From: Rhynchopus sp. YZ270_cl-10
Taxonomy: Eukaryota; Euglenozoa; Diplonemea; Diplonemida; Diplonemidae
Assembly: GCA_964035575.1 (NCBI GenBank)
Contig: OZ037851.1
Location: 496,001-560,000 of the forward strand
Length of the DNA: 64,000 bases
Reading direction: 5' to 3'
Shown here piece after piece: positions 32,192 to 41,703 of this stretch; position 1 is the stretch's first letter, and each line of letters begins with the position of its first letter. The notes under the pieces are model-generated. The model did no database searches, was not told where the DNA came from, and saw only the letters and a list, made by a program, of their open reading frames with translations. The position numbers were made by a program, and so were the translations under genes.

Positions 32192-32221
32192 AAGATGAAC
32201 CTGAGCCTCCCGTGCACTTAA
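32192..32221 (+). repeat. Stem-loop repeat, type A
   Basis: AAGATGAACCTGAGCCTCCCGTGCACTTAAAA: the 5' arm is intact and the loop is CTCCCGT. The closing arms are eroded. Confidence 0.5.
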
Positions 32222-32535
32222 AATAGCAGTAGTCAAGAAAGATATCCACTCATAGAACATAGGAAATGGGTACTATTTACATATAACTACGGTACGTAAA
32301 CAGCACCCATTTGAGCAGAACTAAATCGAAAACTGAAATCCAAAGACACTCAGGCTGCGCATAATCTTTGTATATTCATTCATTGTTCACTCTGATAAAC
32401 TCAACTGAAAAAGAGAAAGATATGTTGTGAACAGGCCAAGAAGGGCCTCAATTTTAAAAAAATAAACAAAATAGAAAGCTGGACGATGCAGGGAAGGGCT
32501 ACGGGGGGGAAAAAAACAAAAAAAAAAAAGTTTGT

Positions 32536-32568
32536 AAGATGAAAGCTTCTCGTACTCAGTCACCTTGA
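32536..32568 (+). repeat. Stem-loop repeat, type A (internal deletion)
   Basis: GTTTGTAAGATGAAAGCTTCTCGTACTCAGTCACCTT keeps both outer arms and a TTCTCGT loop but lacks the CCTA bases of the inner stem. Confidence 0.55.
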
Positions 32569-32951
32569 AAGATCTAAACGACGGTGCGATAATTCCATTC
32601 TGGCTCTCGTGCAATGAAGACAGGGAAGATGAGACAACCAAAAAAGGGGAGGGGAAAAAAGGTGAGTTCCCTCACCTCTCAAAATCTTCTTTTTCTGGCA
32701 AGATCTATTTGCTTTTTTATTTTCAAAAATGGGCGTCCTTTTTGCGAACAGTGTGTTCAAAGAACCCAGGGACAGCCACTGTGATGTAGCTTCTCGTTCT
32801 CTCTTACTCTGTTCCGTTTTTTCTCTCTTCTCTTTTCTTTTTCTGGGGACTTTAAAATCCCAGCCTTGTACTTGATAGAACTGACGCTAGACGTTAGATT
32901 GTGTGTTCCGTTTTGGAGCTAAAAAACAAAAAACAAAAACAAAAAAACTTG

Positions 32952-32983
32952 AAATCTGAATGTGACTCTCGTGTACACAGATA
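32952..32983 (+). repeat. Stem-loop repeat, type B
   Basis: GAAATCTGAATGTGA-CTCTCGT-GTACACAGATATTCC: the outer stem here is ATCTG/CAGAT instead of AAGATG/CATCTT, and it still pairs. Confidence 0.6.
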
Positions 32984-33042
32984 TTCCACTATGCAAAACT
33001 ATAATACATTTTTGTTGTTGTATCGACAATCACCTACCGAGG

Positions 33043-33118
33043 TAGGATCTGTACACAATGTCGCCCGGAAGGCTTTGTACTTAATCGGCATGGACGGAGG
33101 CCATCCTCAACCCGAGAA
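33043..33118 (+). repeat. Interspersed repeat, type H
   Basis: GGATCTGTACACAATG, then GGCTTTGTACTTAATC, then GGAGGCCATCCTCAACCCGAGAAAG. The same order of words occurs at 41945-42010 and, inverted, at 44165-44215. Confidence 0.5.
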
Positions 33119-34008
33119 AGTAGCTTTTATTTGTTGATTTGCATTCAAAGTGCTTTTTTATTATCGCTGTTTTGCTGAGCATTTTTTTCTTCTTGGGGGG
33201 GTTTATGTTTGAAGACGGATCGTTGATTTATTTTTTTGGGGGGGTGAGGGTGTTCCTTGCTTTCTTATGTTTTTTTTTTTTTGCCTCCCTTTTTCTTTTT
33301 TCTTTTTTCTTTATTTTTTTTTTGTAATCATCACATCCAAAAAAAGACAGGTTTTTTTTTGTACATAAAAATGGATTGCCACTTTTAGTGGCAGGATGCT
33401 TGGTTTTTTTTTTCAATTTTGCAGGCCTTTTCTTCTGCAGTGGTACACCATGAGTGCTTACCAGGTGATGTTCTCAAAGGGATGAGGGAGGGAGAGGGTG
33501 GGTGGGGGTTTTTCGTGCTTACATTGTTGGAATAGCGAAATTGTCACCACCGCCTGAGCTCCAGTTTTTTTGTTTTCTCTCAACTCAATCGTTTACAAAA
33601 AAAAAAGAAAAGAAAAATGGATTCTGTGCTCCCCAGGACTTCCTAATAGCCTGGCAACTCCTTACAGATGTATCTCCATCTTTTTTTTTCCTTTTTTGAC
33701 GATGCTTCCCACTAGAGAGAGATGTTATCAACAAAAAAACACATTTGGGCTTAGTGCGAAGGGCGACTCAACGTCTGAACAGACGTTGTGAATTAAGGGG
33801 GAAAAACCTGAAGAAGAAAATGCACAATAAATAGGGTGGGGTCTTATTTCCTTGGGGAGGTTCCATACAAAAAAGTCCTTGCACTATTTCCTCCTTCATT
33901 TTATGAGGTGACAAATAAAAAGATTTCCTTTTGATTTTAGACCTACTATCACGGGATAGCAGAATTTTTCTTCACAGGATCCTGAAAAGAAAAAGAAGAG
34001 TCTGGTGC

Positions 34009-34223
34009 TATACGGGGCGGGTTTCACAACTTTTTCACAACTTTTCATACCCACATTAGTCAAGCAAAGTGTGAAAATTTGTGAAAATTTGTGAATATGA
34101 TTGAAATTTTTGCGAATTAGGGGTTTCACAAAATTTTTAGTCCTATTCACGGATTTTCACAATTTTTTTCACACTTTGCTTGACTTATGTGGGTTTGAAA
34201 AGTTGAAACCCGCCCCCCGTATA
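34009..34223. mobile_element. Foldback element with TA ends
   Basis: TATACGGGGCGGGTTTCA on the left and TGAAACCCGCCCCCCGTATA on the right continue inward as inverted copies for some 65 bp each (TCAAGCAAAGTGTGAAAA against TTTTCACACTTTGCTTGA in shifted register). Only about 60 bp of unpaired centre remains. TA at the ends and no coding frame suggest a Tc1/mariner-type miniature element. Confidence 0.7.
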
Positions 34224-34563
34224 TCACCAAGAGTACCTTTCTTATAGCTGAAAGCGCGCCTCTCATTACAGTGTACAAAGAGACAAAAAGGGCGAAAAAA
34301 ATGAAAACAGGATACCATCGAGAAAATGAAACATATTTTTTTTTTTGATAAATTGACAACATGTAGCCGCCTCTCTCTTTTTTTCGTGTGATCTTCACGC
34401 TTTTTCTCGGTTTGGCTGATTTTTTCGGGAATATTGTATTCAGGGTCTTTTTTCTTGCCGAGGCAAAAAGAGTGTGAATACAAAGGCCCCGAGTAAATCA
34501 TTTGATTGTGAGAATGCTCGCAACGAGAATTGTGCATTTTCAAGAAAGAAAAAAAAAAGGGAC

Positions 34564-34621
34564 AGTTGATGCAGGCACCTCCGACTGACCTACATCCGAT
34601 GCCAGCCATCCGGATGAAAGC
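34564..34621 (+). repeat. Interspersed repeat, type E
   Basis: GATGCAGGCACCTCCGACTGACC...CGATGCCAGCCATCCGGATGAAAGC. It is the same as 41424-41482 apart from a few bases. Confidence 0.65.
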
Positions 34622-34768
34622 AAAAAAAGGGGGGACGGGAAGGGGGAGATGAGGATAAAGGAGATTGAGAAAGTTTTGAAAAGTTGGGGATGAGGAGGTG
34701 ACGAAGATTGGATTCGTTTTTTTATTTGTTGAATTTCGCAAGAAAAAAGAAAAAGGAAAAAGCTTCCA

Positions 34769-34799
34769 AGATGAACGTGCCTCTCGTGCACACATCTTT
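34769..34799 (+). repeat. Stem-loop repeat, type B, fully paired
   Basis: AAGATG/CATCTT, CGTGC/GCACA and loop CTCTCGT. It differs from 10568-10598 by one inner-stem base. Confidence 0.7.
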
Positions 34800-35540
34800 A
34801 AAGGAAAAAAAGAAACAAAGAAAAAGAAGAAAAAAAACCTCGAAAGATCGAATGTAATTCACAGAAAAACAAAGCATCCTTCCTAAAGGTGGGAGTGTTT
34901 GGAAAAAGCCCCTTTTTTTCCGGGTCCGACTTTTTGATTGATTTTCATTCTAAAAAAAAAAAAAACTTGGTTGAATTTAGTGCAGAAATCCAGTGTGGAC
35001 TCAAGCACGTGTTCCCTTTGCTGATTGTTCCCCCCATAGAATATGGGGAGTGGGGAGTGGGGAGGGAGGTGGGAGAGGGGGTGAGGGAAGTGTCGGCAAG
35101 CGCGAACAATTCCTGAGTATTTTTCTTTCTGATTTTATTTGTTTTTTTTCCGATTACCTAACGAGTAGGCGGTTGAACGTTATTGGCACAGTGTGCCTAC
35201 AACGCCTTCCTTGTTGCTGCCGCGTACTGTGGTTACTTGTTGATCTACGCAGCCATGGGGGACAGCAACCATGTATCTTTGACACGAGGGGATTACAGAC
35301 AGCACATATCTCCCCTTTATTTTATAACCTACTTTATTTTTGTGATTTGTACTCCAAACTCTGGGAGGAACGTCACTATTTCTCCAGTGATCACGTTGAT
35401 AACAATACCATTTTGGTTGGGGGGGTTTTTTTTGTTGTATCGACCATCTGTCTAAGTACGTCAAATCGTGGGTAATTAGGGTCTGTACCCAATGTTGGTT
35501 GGAGCCGTTCTATGGAAGTGATGTGGACTGGAAAATAAGT

Positions 35541-35573
35541 TGACTTGAAATAAGCCCTCTTAACTGTGTACCT
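35541..35573 (+). repeat. Stem-loop repeat, type C (shortened)
   Basis: TGACTTGAAATAAGCCCTCTTAACTGTGTACCTG: same ends as other type C copies, with several bases deleted at the loop. Confidence 0.5.
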
Positions 35574-36078
35574 GAAACCTGAAAGAGAAAAAAAAAAACA
35601 GTGGAAAGTGTTGACGCCTCCGAACACCAGGCGGACGGCAGATTACTACTAAAAGAAAACCTCACATACACGCATGTCATCGAGAAAAAAAAATCATACA
35701 CTGGAGTGAGAATTGCAACATCTGCAATCCAATTGCAGTCGCAACTCCCTTGGTAAAAAAAAATGAGCTGTGTTGTGTATTCTTTTGTAAAATTTCAAAA
35801 AAAAAAAATTCAAAAAAAAAAGCAAGCTGGTTACGAAGCTAGTGATGAGTAGAAGCGAACTTTGAAAAAGGCGCAAACGCGAGCTACCAGAAAAAAAGAT
35901 GATTACATAAAGATAGCTATACATTTGTATTGCTCACTTTTCTTGTAATCAAGAACGGAAAGACAGAAAACAGAGAGGCCTTGCAGAACATCTGCGCAAA
36001 AAGAAAAAAGAAAGAAAAAAAGAAAAACACAAACATATCATCACAGGGCCGTACACGCAATATAATCAAAAAAAAAGG

Positions 36079-36120
36079 GTTGAGAGTGCAAACACGCCAC
36101 TGAGACGCAGACACTGACTA
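36079..36120 (+). repeat. Interspersed repeat, type D
   Basis: GGTTGAGAGTGCAAACACGCC...GAGACGCAGACACTGAC: the AGTG and CACT ends can pair. Confidence 0.5.
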
Positions 36121-36366
36121 CAAAGTAAGAGGGGGGAAAGGAAAAAAAAAACACACATAGAACACAGAAAGGACGAAAAAAGGTGTTTTTTTGGTTAAAG
36201 TCTCTTATGGACGTGGATGGACGTACCGTGGTGAGAAGTTTGACAAAAAAATAAAGGGGGGAAGGGGAATGTTGGCAAGATGAGTCACTGAAGAAAACGT
36301 CTCCTCGAACAGTGCACATAGCATTGCCAGCAAAAAAAGAACACAATAAAACGCCTACAAAGTTGC

Positions 36367-36400
36367 AAGATGAACGAAGCCACGCTGTGGACGTTCACCT
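36367..36400 (+). repeat. Stem-loop repeat, type A (diverged)
   Basis: CAAGATGAACGAAGCCACGCTGTGGACGTTCACCT has an inner stem CCAC/GTGG and outer AAGATGAAC/GTTCACCT. These are different bases from the consensus with pairing kept. Confidence 0.5.
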
Positions 36401-36422
36401 AGAACACAGGGGAGACAATAAA

Positions 36423-37190
36423 TACCGTAGTCGGAAAAATGTTGTAACGGAATAATGTTGTAACGCTGGAAAAAATGGCCCAGCGTTACAACATTATTCC
36501 GTTACAACATTTTTTTGGGGTTTATTTGTCTTAGGGATTTTTGCTGGTGCGGGGGTGGTTTTTGAAAAGAAAAATCTTGTGCCTCTGACGGTGGTGAAAA
36601 AAGGGCGGGGGGCGGGGGGATGATGTTTTTTTTTTTTTTTTTTTTTTTTGGTGTTGTTCAACTTAGCCGTAGGCTCGACTTTTTTTGTTCCACATCAAAC
36701 TGGACAGGGCAAGGGGGGTACGTTTACTATGCACATGAAAAGCACTTGGTCCGAGCGAAGCAGGGGCCAGACGTCTTACAATCTGTACAGTGCCGGTTAG
36801 TTAGCCCCACTGCGCTTGCGGCGCTACCAGCAAGGAACGCCAGGTTGGGGGCATCTCCTCCTTCCGAAACAGGCTCGTGGGGATTGCGGCGCTTGCAGAA
36901 TTGGGCTAATCCCATTTGTTTCATTTTTTATTTGGGTGAGGGGTGGGGGAGGACGTCGAAAAACCTGAAACACTAATTATCGGCTTGAAATTGGGGTGTG
37001 GTGTGTGAGGTTGGGGATTATGCCGACTGTTCCAAAAAAAATCCCTAAGACAAAGTTCACCCCAGTCATAAAAATGTTGTAACGGAATAAAGTTACAACT
37101 TCCCGCGATCCGCAGCGTTACAACATTATTCCGTTACAACATTTTTCCGTTCCAACATTTTTACGTTGCAACATTTTTCCGACTACGGTA
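36423..37190. mobile_element. TA-ended inverted-repeat element with hairpin arms
   Basis: The ends are TACCGTAGTCGGAAAAATG and its exact complement. Just inside, 36435-36513 is itself a large hairpin (ATGTTGTAACGGAATAATG facing CATTATTCCGTTACAACAT), and 37069-37147 repeats it. Further in, TTTGTCTTAGGGATTTTT (36525-36542) and its exact complement (37037-37054) form a second pair of ends around about 490 bp of non-coding DNA. This suggests one element inserted in another. The end sequence is related to that at 59343-59429. Confidence 0.75.
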
Positions 37191-37280
37191 AAAACAAAAA
37201 ATAGAATCTGACTTCAGGATATGACAAAGTGAATAAAAACGAATGCAAGGGGGGGGGAAAAAAAAACAACTTTTTTTCAT

Positions 37281-37540
37281 TTACTGGGGGGGGCCGAATA
37301 GTAGATCCCCCCTTTGAATAGTAGATCCCCCCCTAAATTTTAGACTCCAATTTTTTTGACCCTATTTTAGGTGCTCGAAAGTGGAGTCTGACCCCCATGT
37401 CCAGGTCACAAAAATGCCCGATGAGTCCAATAAAGCAACAGATTTCATGTTTTGAGTAGTTGTGGTAATATGTGGAAAAAAAATTATACAGGGGGGATCT
37501 ACTATTTAGGGGGGATCCACTATTCGGCCCCCCCCAGTAA
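37281..37540. mobile_element. TA-ended foldback element
   Basis: TTACTGGGGGGGGCCGAATAG and CTATTCGGCCCCCCCCAGTAA are perfect inverted ends. Both arms continue with AGTAGATCCCCCC-type repeats. The 260-bp element has no coding potential; the TA at each end suggests Tc1/mariner-type mobilisation. Confidence 0.75.
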
Positions 37541-37972
37541 TCGCCCTGCAAATTTGTTGTGTTTTTTTTCGCTGCATTTGAGTGTGATGCTTTCAGGTGT
37601 GGGTTATCCCTGGCATTCAGAATATGGAGGAATAGCTCATTATGAGCGTGGTGGTAAAACAAATACTGGATGGAAAAAAAAAAAAAACAATTTGCAGGCA
37701 CGCGCACCTTCCGTCGATTCTATTTCCTCTTTGCCAATGCTTGGTATATTTTAAAAAAAAAATGATATTGGACAACTACATTACTCGCAAGGAGCAGATT
37801 TCCTGTGGGGCGTTTTTAAACAAACCTGGAGTCGTTACAAAAAAGGGCTCCCCCCTTGGCACAAAATGGTTCTTGGAAAGAGGCTTTTTTCAAAAAAAAA
37901 AATGTGGTTGCTGATAAATTTACTACTAAAAGGGGAGGTTGCAACATAAAAAGGATGGGAAAATAGTTGGCC

Positions 37973-38007
37973 AAGATGAACCTAAGTTTCACTCTTAGGT
38001 CACCTTT
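37973..38007 (+). repeat. Stem-loop repeat, type A
   Basis: AAGATGAACCTAAG-TTTCACT-CTTAGGTCACCTT: both stems are perfect or wobble-paired but the loop has changed. This shows that the fold can outlive the loop. Confidence 0.6.
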
Positions 38008-38032
38008 AAAAAAAAAGAAAAAAAAAACGTGA

Positions 38033-38069
38033 AAGATGCGTGGGACCACTTTGGATGCACATATCTTTA
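38033..38069 (+). repeat. Stem-loop repeat, type B (diverged)
   Basis: GAAAGATGCGTGGGACCACTTTGGATGCACATATCTTT: outer AAGAT/ATCTT pairs, with a larger loop. It lies 25 bp after the type A copy. Confidence 0.45.
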
Positions 38070-38255
38070 AAGCGAGTTTTGCATGGGAGGGGCATTTTTT
38101 TTTTTTTTTTTTTGTGCAAATGACAGTGTCAAATGCAGTAAACACCTCTCCACTAGGCTCAGACACGTCAAAAGCATAACTACAGCTACTACTATATTAC
38201 ATTCCTTTGCTTTCCAATAAAGAGAACGGGGGGAAGAAAAAAAAATCATGGTGAA

Positions 38256-38300
38256 GTCATTGATACACCTCCGACTGAAACCAATGATGACAGTCATGGC
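38256..38300 (+). repeat. Interspersed repeat, type E (short)
   Basis: TTGATACACCTCCGACTGAAACCAATGATGACAGTCATGG shares CACCTCCGACTGA and a GATG-CAG block with the full copies. Confidence 0.4.
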
Positions 38301-38792
38301 TGAAAAAAAAGCACAGCATAATATCAAAAAAGGGGGCGCTTTTTTGCCGATACCGCTATGGAAAAAAAAGTTAGCTTTAACGCCTACATTCTACTGAAAA
38401 GAAAACAGAATAAAATAAAAAAGAATTTTTTGGACAAGAAGGTACCGACAATTTCATTGGCACACTCTTTAAAAGTACCGATAATATTTAAGGGGGGGAC
38501 ATTGGGAGCTGTGGAGGGCCAGCTTCCTAGGAGAGAAGGGAGGAAGAATGCTACACTCAGGGAAAGGGGTCATGGTGAGATGCAGAGAAGAAGAAAAAAA
38601 AGAAAAAGCGATTTGGCGAGAAATCCAAAATCACTCAACCTGTACACCTCCGACACAAAACCAAAAAAAACCTCCCCTCATCCTGAACGAATTTTTCGTC
38701 CCTTTTTAAAATAAGAAAAACAAATTCGCGCAAGAGACTTGATGGACTGTACATTAGGTACCTTTTGCTCCAAGCTCTCACTCAAAAAAAAA

Positions 38793-38832
38793 GGTAAAGT
38801 TGATAGTGCAAAACCCCCCCTGGTACTCATGG
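38793..38832 (+). repeat. Interspersed repeat, type D (diverged)
   Basis: AAAGTTGATAGTGCAAAACCCCCCCTGG matches the type D 5' half. Confidence 0.35.
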
Positions 38833-38921
38833 TACTCGAACGTTCCTCATATGGGGTCTCGAACCCTGAGAAGTAATGCACTTTGAGAAAAAACAAAACA
38901 AAAAAAAAAAGAGGAAACTCC

Positions 38922-38955
38922 AAAGGTGAGTGTGCCTCGTGCACACACAGCTTTT
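38922..38955 (+). repeat. Stem-loop repeat, type B
   Basis: AAAGGTGAGTGTGCCTCGTGCACACACAGCTTTTG: inner stem TGTGC/GCACA intact, loop shortened to CTCGT. Confidence 0.6.
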
Positions 38956-39079
38956 GATAGTTTACCTAATCAATGCTACACATACTTCAGAAAAAAAAAA
39001 ATGCTTCTCCGGAATAGACAGTGATGACTGCAGAGCAGCTACAAATTATTTAAAAAAAAAAAACAAAACAAAAATTGGT

Positions 39080-39112
39080 AAGATAAACCAGGTCTCGAAT
39101 GCCTGGCACCTT
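39080..39112 (+). repeat. Stem-loop repeat, type A with a replaced inner stem
   Basis: AAGATAAACCAGG-TCTCGAAT-GCCTGGCACCTT: the inner stem is CCAGG/CCTGG instead of CTAAGC/GCTTAG, a full compensating replacement. Confidence 0.65.
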
Positions 39113-39653
39113 CCACACAAAAAGTCAGATGACCTGCGACCCTAAGCCTCACGTACTTTATTTATCTTTCAAAAGGAAGAAAATAATGAAAAAAAGAATA
39201 ACACCAATCACTTCACCGCCTTTGACAAAGAAAAAAAAGGACTCCATAGAAAATTGTTGTCTCTTTTTCTGGCAACACAGCTTGGCGATTGGGGGATCCG
39301 TAACAGAGGACAACATCTGAACTACAACTAAGGACTGTTTTGTGGGGTTTGGTACGAGAGCCATCCCCAGAGATAAGCCAGTGTGAAAAAAGAAAAACTT
39401 GAAAGATGAAATATCATATATTTTACGGTAAATGTATTGAATCTCCAATTGGGACGCAAAAACATAAACACAAAATAGAAAAAAAAAAGCCTTTTGAAAA
39501 TCATAAAAAAACAGAATCATATTTATTTAGTTGTGACAGACGATGCCGGTTTGCACAACAATAAAAAATGAAATCTGTCAAATCCGGTTATAAAGCGACC
39601 GTTTTTTTTTTTATTCATAATTTCCTAAAAAATGTTCCCTTAAAAAAATTCAT

Positions 39654-40310
39654 TTAATTTTCATATTCAGCCTCTGTGAGGCCAGTCTGCGCTGGGGTGA
39701 GGTGTGCATCGAACTCCTTTTCATATCTGGAGAATTCTTTTGCGGAGACATGGAGTTTGAATTTCATGTCCTTGATTGCGTTTACTTCTAACACCTTCAG
39801 GTCTGCCGCGGTTACCCCTCCTACCGCTGAGTAATATTTGTTTGAGTGTGGCTTATCCGAACACCACTTTGCTGCCACCACCAGACACGCCAGCAACACA
39901 TTGTGCACATTCTGCCCCGTCACCAACAGCTTCGTCTTGGTGCAGATCCTATCAAAATAGACCAGCGCGATAATCAGCATCGCGTTTTCCGCATGCGCGT
40001 ATTGCTGCCATCTTTGGAGGTAGGTGGTAATGCTGATCCCTTTCCTTTTGAAATGATCGTAAGGTGAAGAACGTCCTTTTGTCTTAACTGCATCATCAGG
40101 CGATCCGATAGGTGACGCAGGTCCAGGAGTAAAGCTAGACGCTGTTGTAGTTTGTCCTGCAGTTAACCCCTGTTCAGACGAGGCTTGACGTTGCCCTAAG
40201 GCTAAGTCAGGACGCGAGTACTCTGGCATACTATCCTCCGCCTCAGGTGCCACAATGCTCTCCACAACAGACGCAATAATATCGGCCATCTGCATTCTAG
40301 GAGTCTCCAT
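39654..40310 (-). CDS. PHO80-like (P/U-type) cyclin
   Basis: Cyclins of this type bind and activate a cyclin-dependent kinase, often in nutrient or cell-cycle signalling. It is a single exon of 218 aa. Residues 1-85 are a Ser/Thr/Pro-rich head. Residues about 90-205 form the cyclin box, in family order: GISITTYLQRWQQYA, AMLIIALVYFDRI, LLVTGQNVHNVLLACLVVAAKW, NKYYSAVGGVTAADLKVLEVNAI and FKLHVSAKEFSRYEKEF. The box is complete and the length is normal. The kinase partner is not in the window. The start at 40310 is the first ATG; a second in-frame Met (MQMADI) lies six codons on. Confidence 0.92.
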   Translation of the reverse strand: METPRMQMADIIASVVESIVAPEAEDSMPEYSRPDLALGQRQASSEQGLTAGQTTTASSFTPGPASPIGSPDDAVKTKGRSSPYDHFKRKGISITTYLQRWQQYAHAENAMLIIALVYFDRICTKTKLLVTGQNVHNVLLACLVVAAKWCSDKPHSNKYYSAVGGVTAADLKVLEVNAIKDMKFKLHVSAKEFSRYEKEFDAHLTPAQTGLTEAEYEN

Positions 40311-41017
40311 ATGGAAAAAAGAAAAGAAAAAAAAAGAAAAAGAAAAGAGAAAAAAAAGGGGGGGGAAGAGAGGAAGGGAAAAGTGGTCAAAAAAAAAAAA
40401 TAACCTTTTTTTTGCACCAAAAAAAAGGGGGGAGAGGGGTGCGTGGGGTTTTGTTGTGTATGTTTCTGAGATTTTTTTTTTTGGTGAAAAGAAAGAAGGG
40501 GGATAATATGGAGATAGGTTTACTAAGTCTGTGTGTGATGTATGGTCCGGTTCATCATGCGTTCAGCCAATCCTCGCTGGACTTGAACCCCTGGTCTGTA
40601 CATAGCATTTGGCTAGATTTTGTTAGGCCTTTGGACAGTATTCTCGAAGTTGTCCATGACCAAAGGGAAGACTCCATGGGGACCAGTTTGTTCCAAATTG
40701 CCCAGCTCAATCGCATCAACGTTGCATACGACGACAAGCTACAGTTCCTGCGTATGTGAAGGCTTTCCCCTCAGGAGTGCCCTGGTGGTGTCGGTACCCG
40801 TGTTTGAACCCACTGCAGGAGGGCCTCTTGTACTTAGTCAGCTTTAAAAAAGTATTTCCAATTTTTTTCTTCTCGTTTCTCTGTGAGAGGCACATCGCGA
40901 AAAAAGGGGAGTGCCAAAGGGGTTTTGATGGATATTGGCTTACAGAGAATATAAAAAAAGTCAGTTGTAAGACGGACATGCTTCCCATACATCTTTGAAA
41001 GAGAGAAAGTTTTGGGT

Positions 41018-41049
41018 ACAATCCTAAGCCCTCTCTGCGCAGTCACCCC
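41018..41049 (+). repeat. Stem-loop repeat, type A (diverged)
   Basis: CAATCCTAAGCCCTCTCTGCGCAGTCACCCC retains the CCTAAGC and GTCACC parts only. Confidence 0.4.
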
Positions 41050-41058
41050 AAAAAAAGA

Positions 41059-41090
41059 GAAGTTGAAACATGAACAACGCCTCACCGGAA
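41059..41090 (+). repeat. Interspersed repeat, type D (5' half)
   Basis: GAAGTTGAAACATGAACAACGCCTCACCGG matches the 5' half of the copies at 45637, 47691 and 60011. Confidence 0.45.
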
Positions 41091-41423
41091 GAATGGTTTA
41101 ACGCAACTGATGTCTCGCCACCAAAAAAAGAGTAGTCAAAACGTGCTAAAACGCAGCTCATGCAAAAATAACTCAATTCAGAGTAAAAACCCTAAATGTA
41201 AATCCAAAGGACCCCCTATTTTGTTATGCGGATTATCACCGAAGTGCCAACCGTGGGTAACTTAATCTATGCGACATGCCGGGCAATTTTTTCTTCCTTT
41301 TTGACATGCAATGATACGGGTGGAGACCCCAACCATGCAGTCTCCCATTTCGTGGTTTATATCTAAAAAAAAGATAGAGGCTCTGTCCAGGATGATCTCA
41401 CAGTGGGAGTGATAAAACTGTAG

Positions 41424-41482
41424 TTGTTAATGCAGGCACCTCCGACTGACCCACGCACGATGCCAGCCATCCGGATGAAAGC
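41424..41482 (+). repeat. Interspersed repeat, type E
   Basis: AATGCAGGCACCTCCGACTGACC...CGATGCCAGCCATCCGGATGAAAGCAC, close to the copy at 34564. Confidence 0.65.
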
Positions 41483-41703
41483 ACAATAAAAAGGTCTCCT
41501 CATCTCCCTTTCATGTGGAATGCTGAGGAGAAGAGGGACAGTGCAAAATATTTTTTTTCGTTCATTTTTCTGTCATTTTTTTTTTAAAGCCTCCCAAAAT
41601 GACCCACCTCCCACCCCCCAACAGAACAGAGGAACAGAAAGGACAAGCCGTGCTCATTTTTTTGAAAAATGTTTGTTTGCGCTGTATCTTTGCCCTTTTT
41701 TTT

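Larger units (their letters stand above)
30878..33970. other. Gene-free region upstream of the metacaspase gene
   Basis: No gene is supported. Type F, A, B and H repeats are listed separately. The rest is A/T runs and G-rich patches (for example 31200-31250). Confidence 0.55.
34224..36422. other. Gene-free region
   Basis: No supported gene. It contains type C (34236), E (34564), B (34769), C (35541), D (36079) and A (36367) repeats. The plus-strand frame at 34993-35475 shows no domain and changes into T-rich sequence; I do not call it a gene. Confidence 0.5.
37541..39653. other. Gene-free region downstream of the cyclin gene
   Basis: No gene is supported. Stem-loops of types A, B, D and E occur, in A/T runs. 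Confidence 0.5.
40311..41703. other. Intergenic region between cyclin and unknown gene
   Basis: Upstream of the cyclin start, 40313-40420 is a strongly purine-rich stretch on the plus strand, hence a pyrimidine tract on the gene strand. 40530-40850 is unusually even in composition for an intergenic region, but I find no frame or RNA fold I can defend in it. Repeats of types A (41018), D (41059) and E (41424) follow. Confidence 0.45.

Noticed and set aside
34993-35475. Plus-strand frame of 160 codons
   Set aside because: It has no domain and biased composition, lies on the strand without genes, and is framed by repeats.
40530-40850. Possible structured RNA or tRNA in an evenly composed intergenic stretch
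   Set aside because: I could not form a cloverleaf or any convincing long stem.
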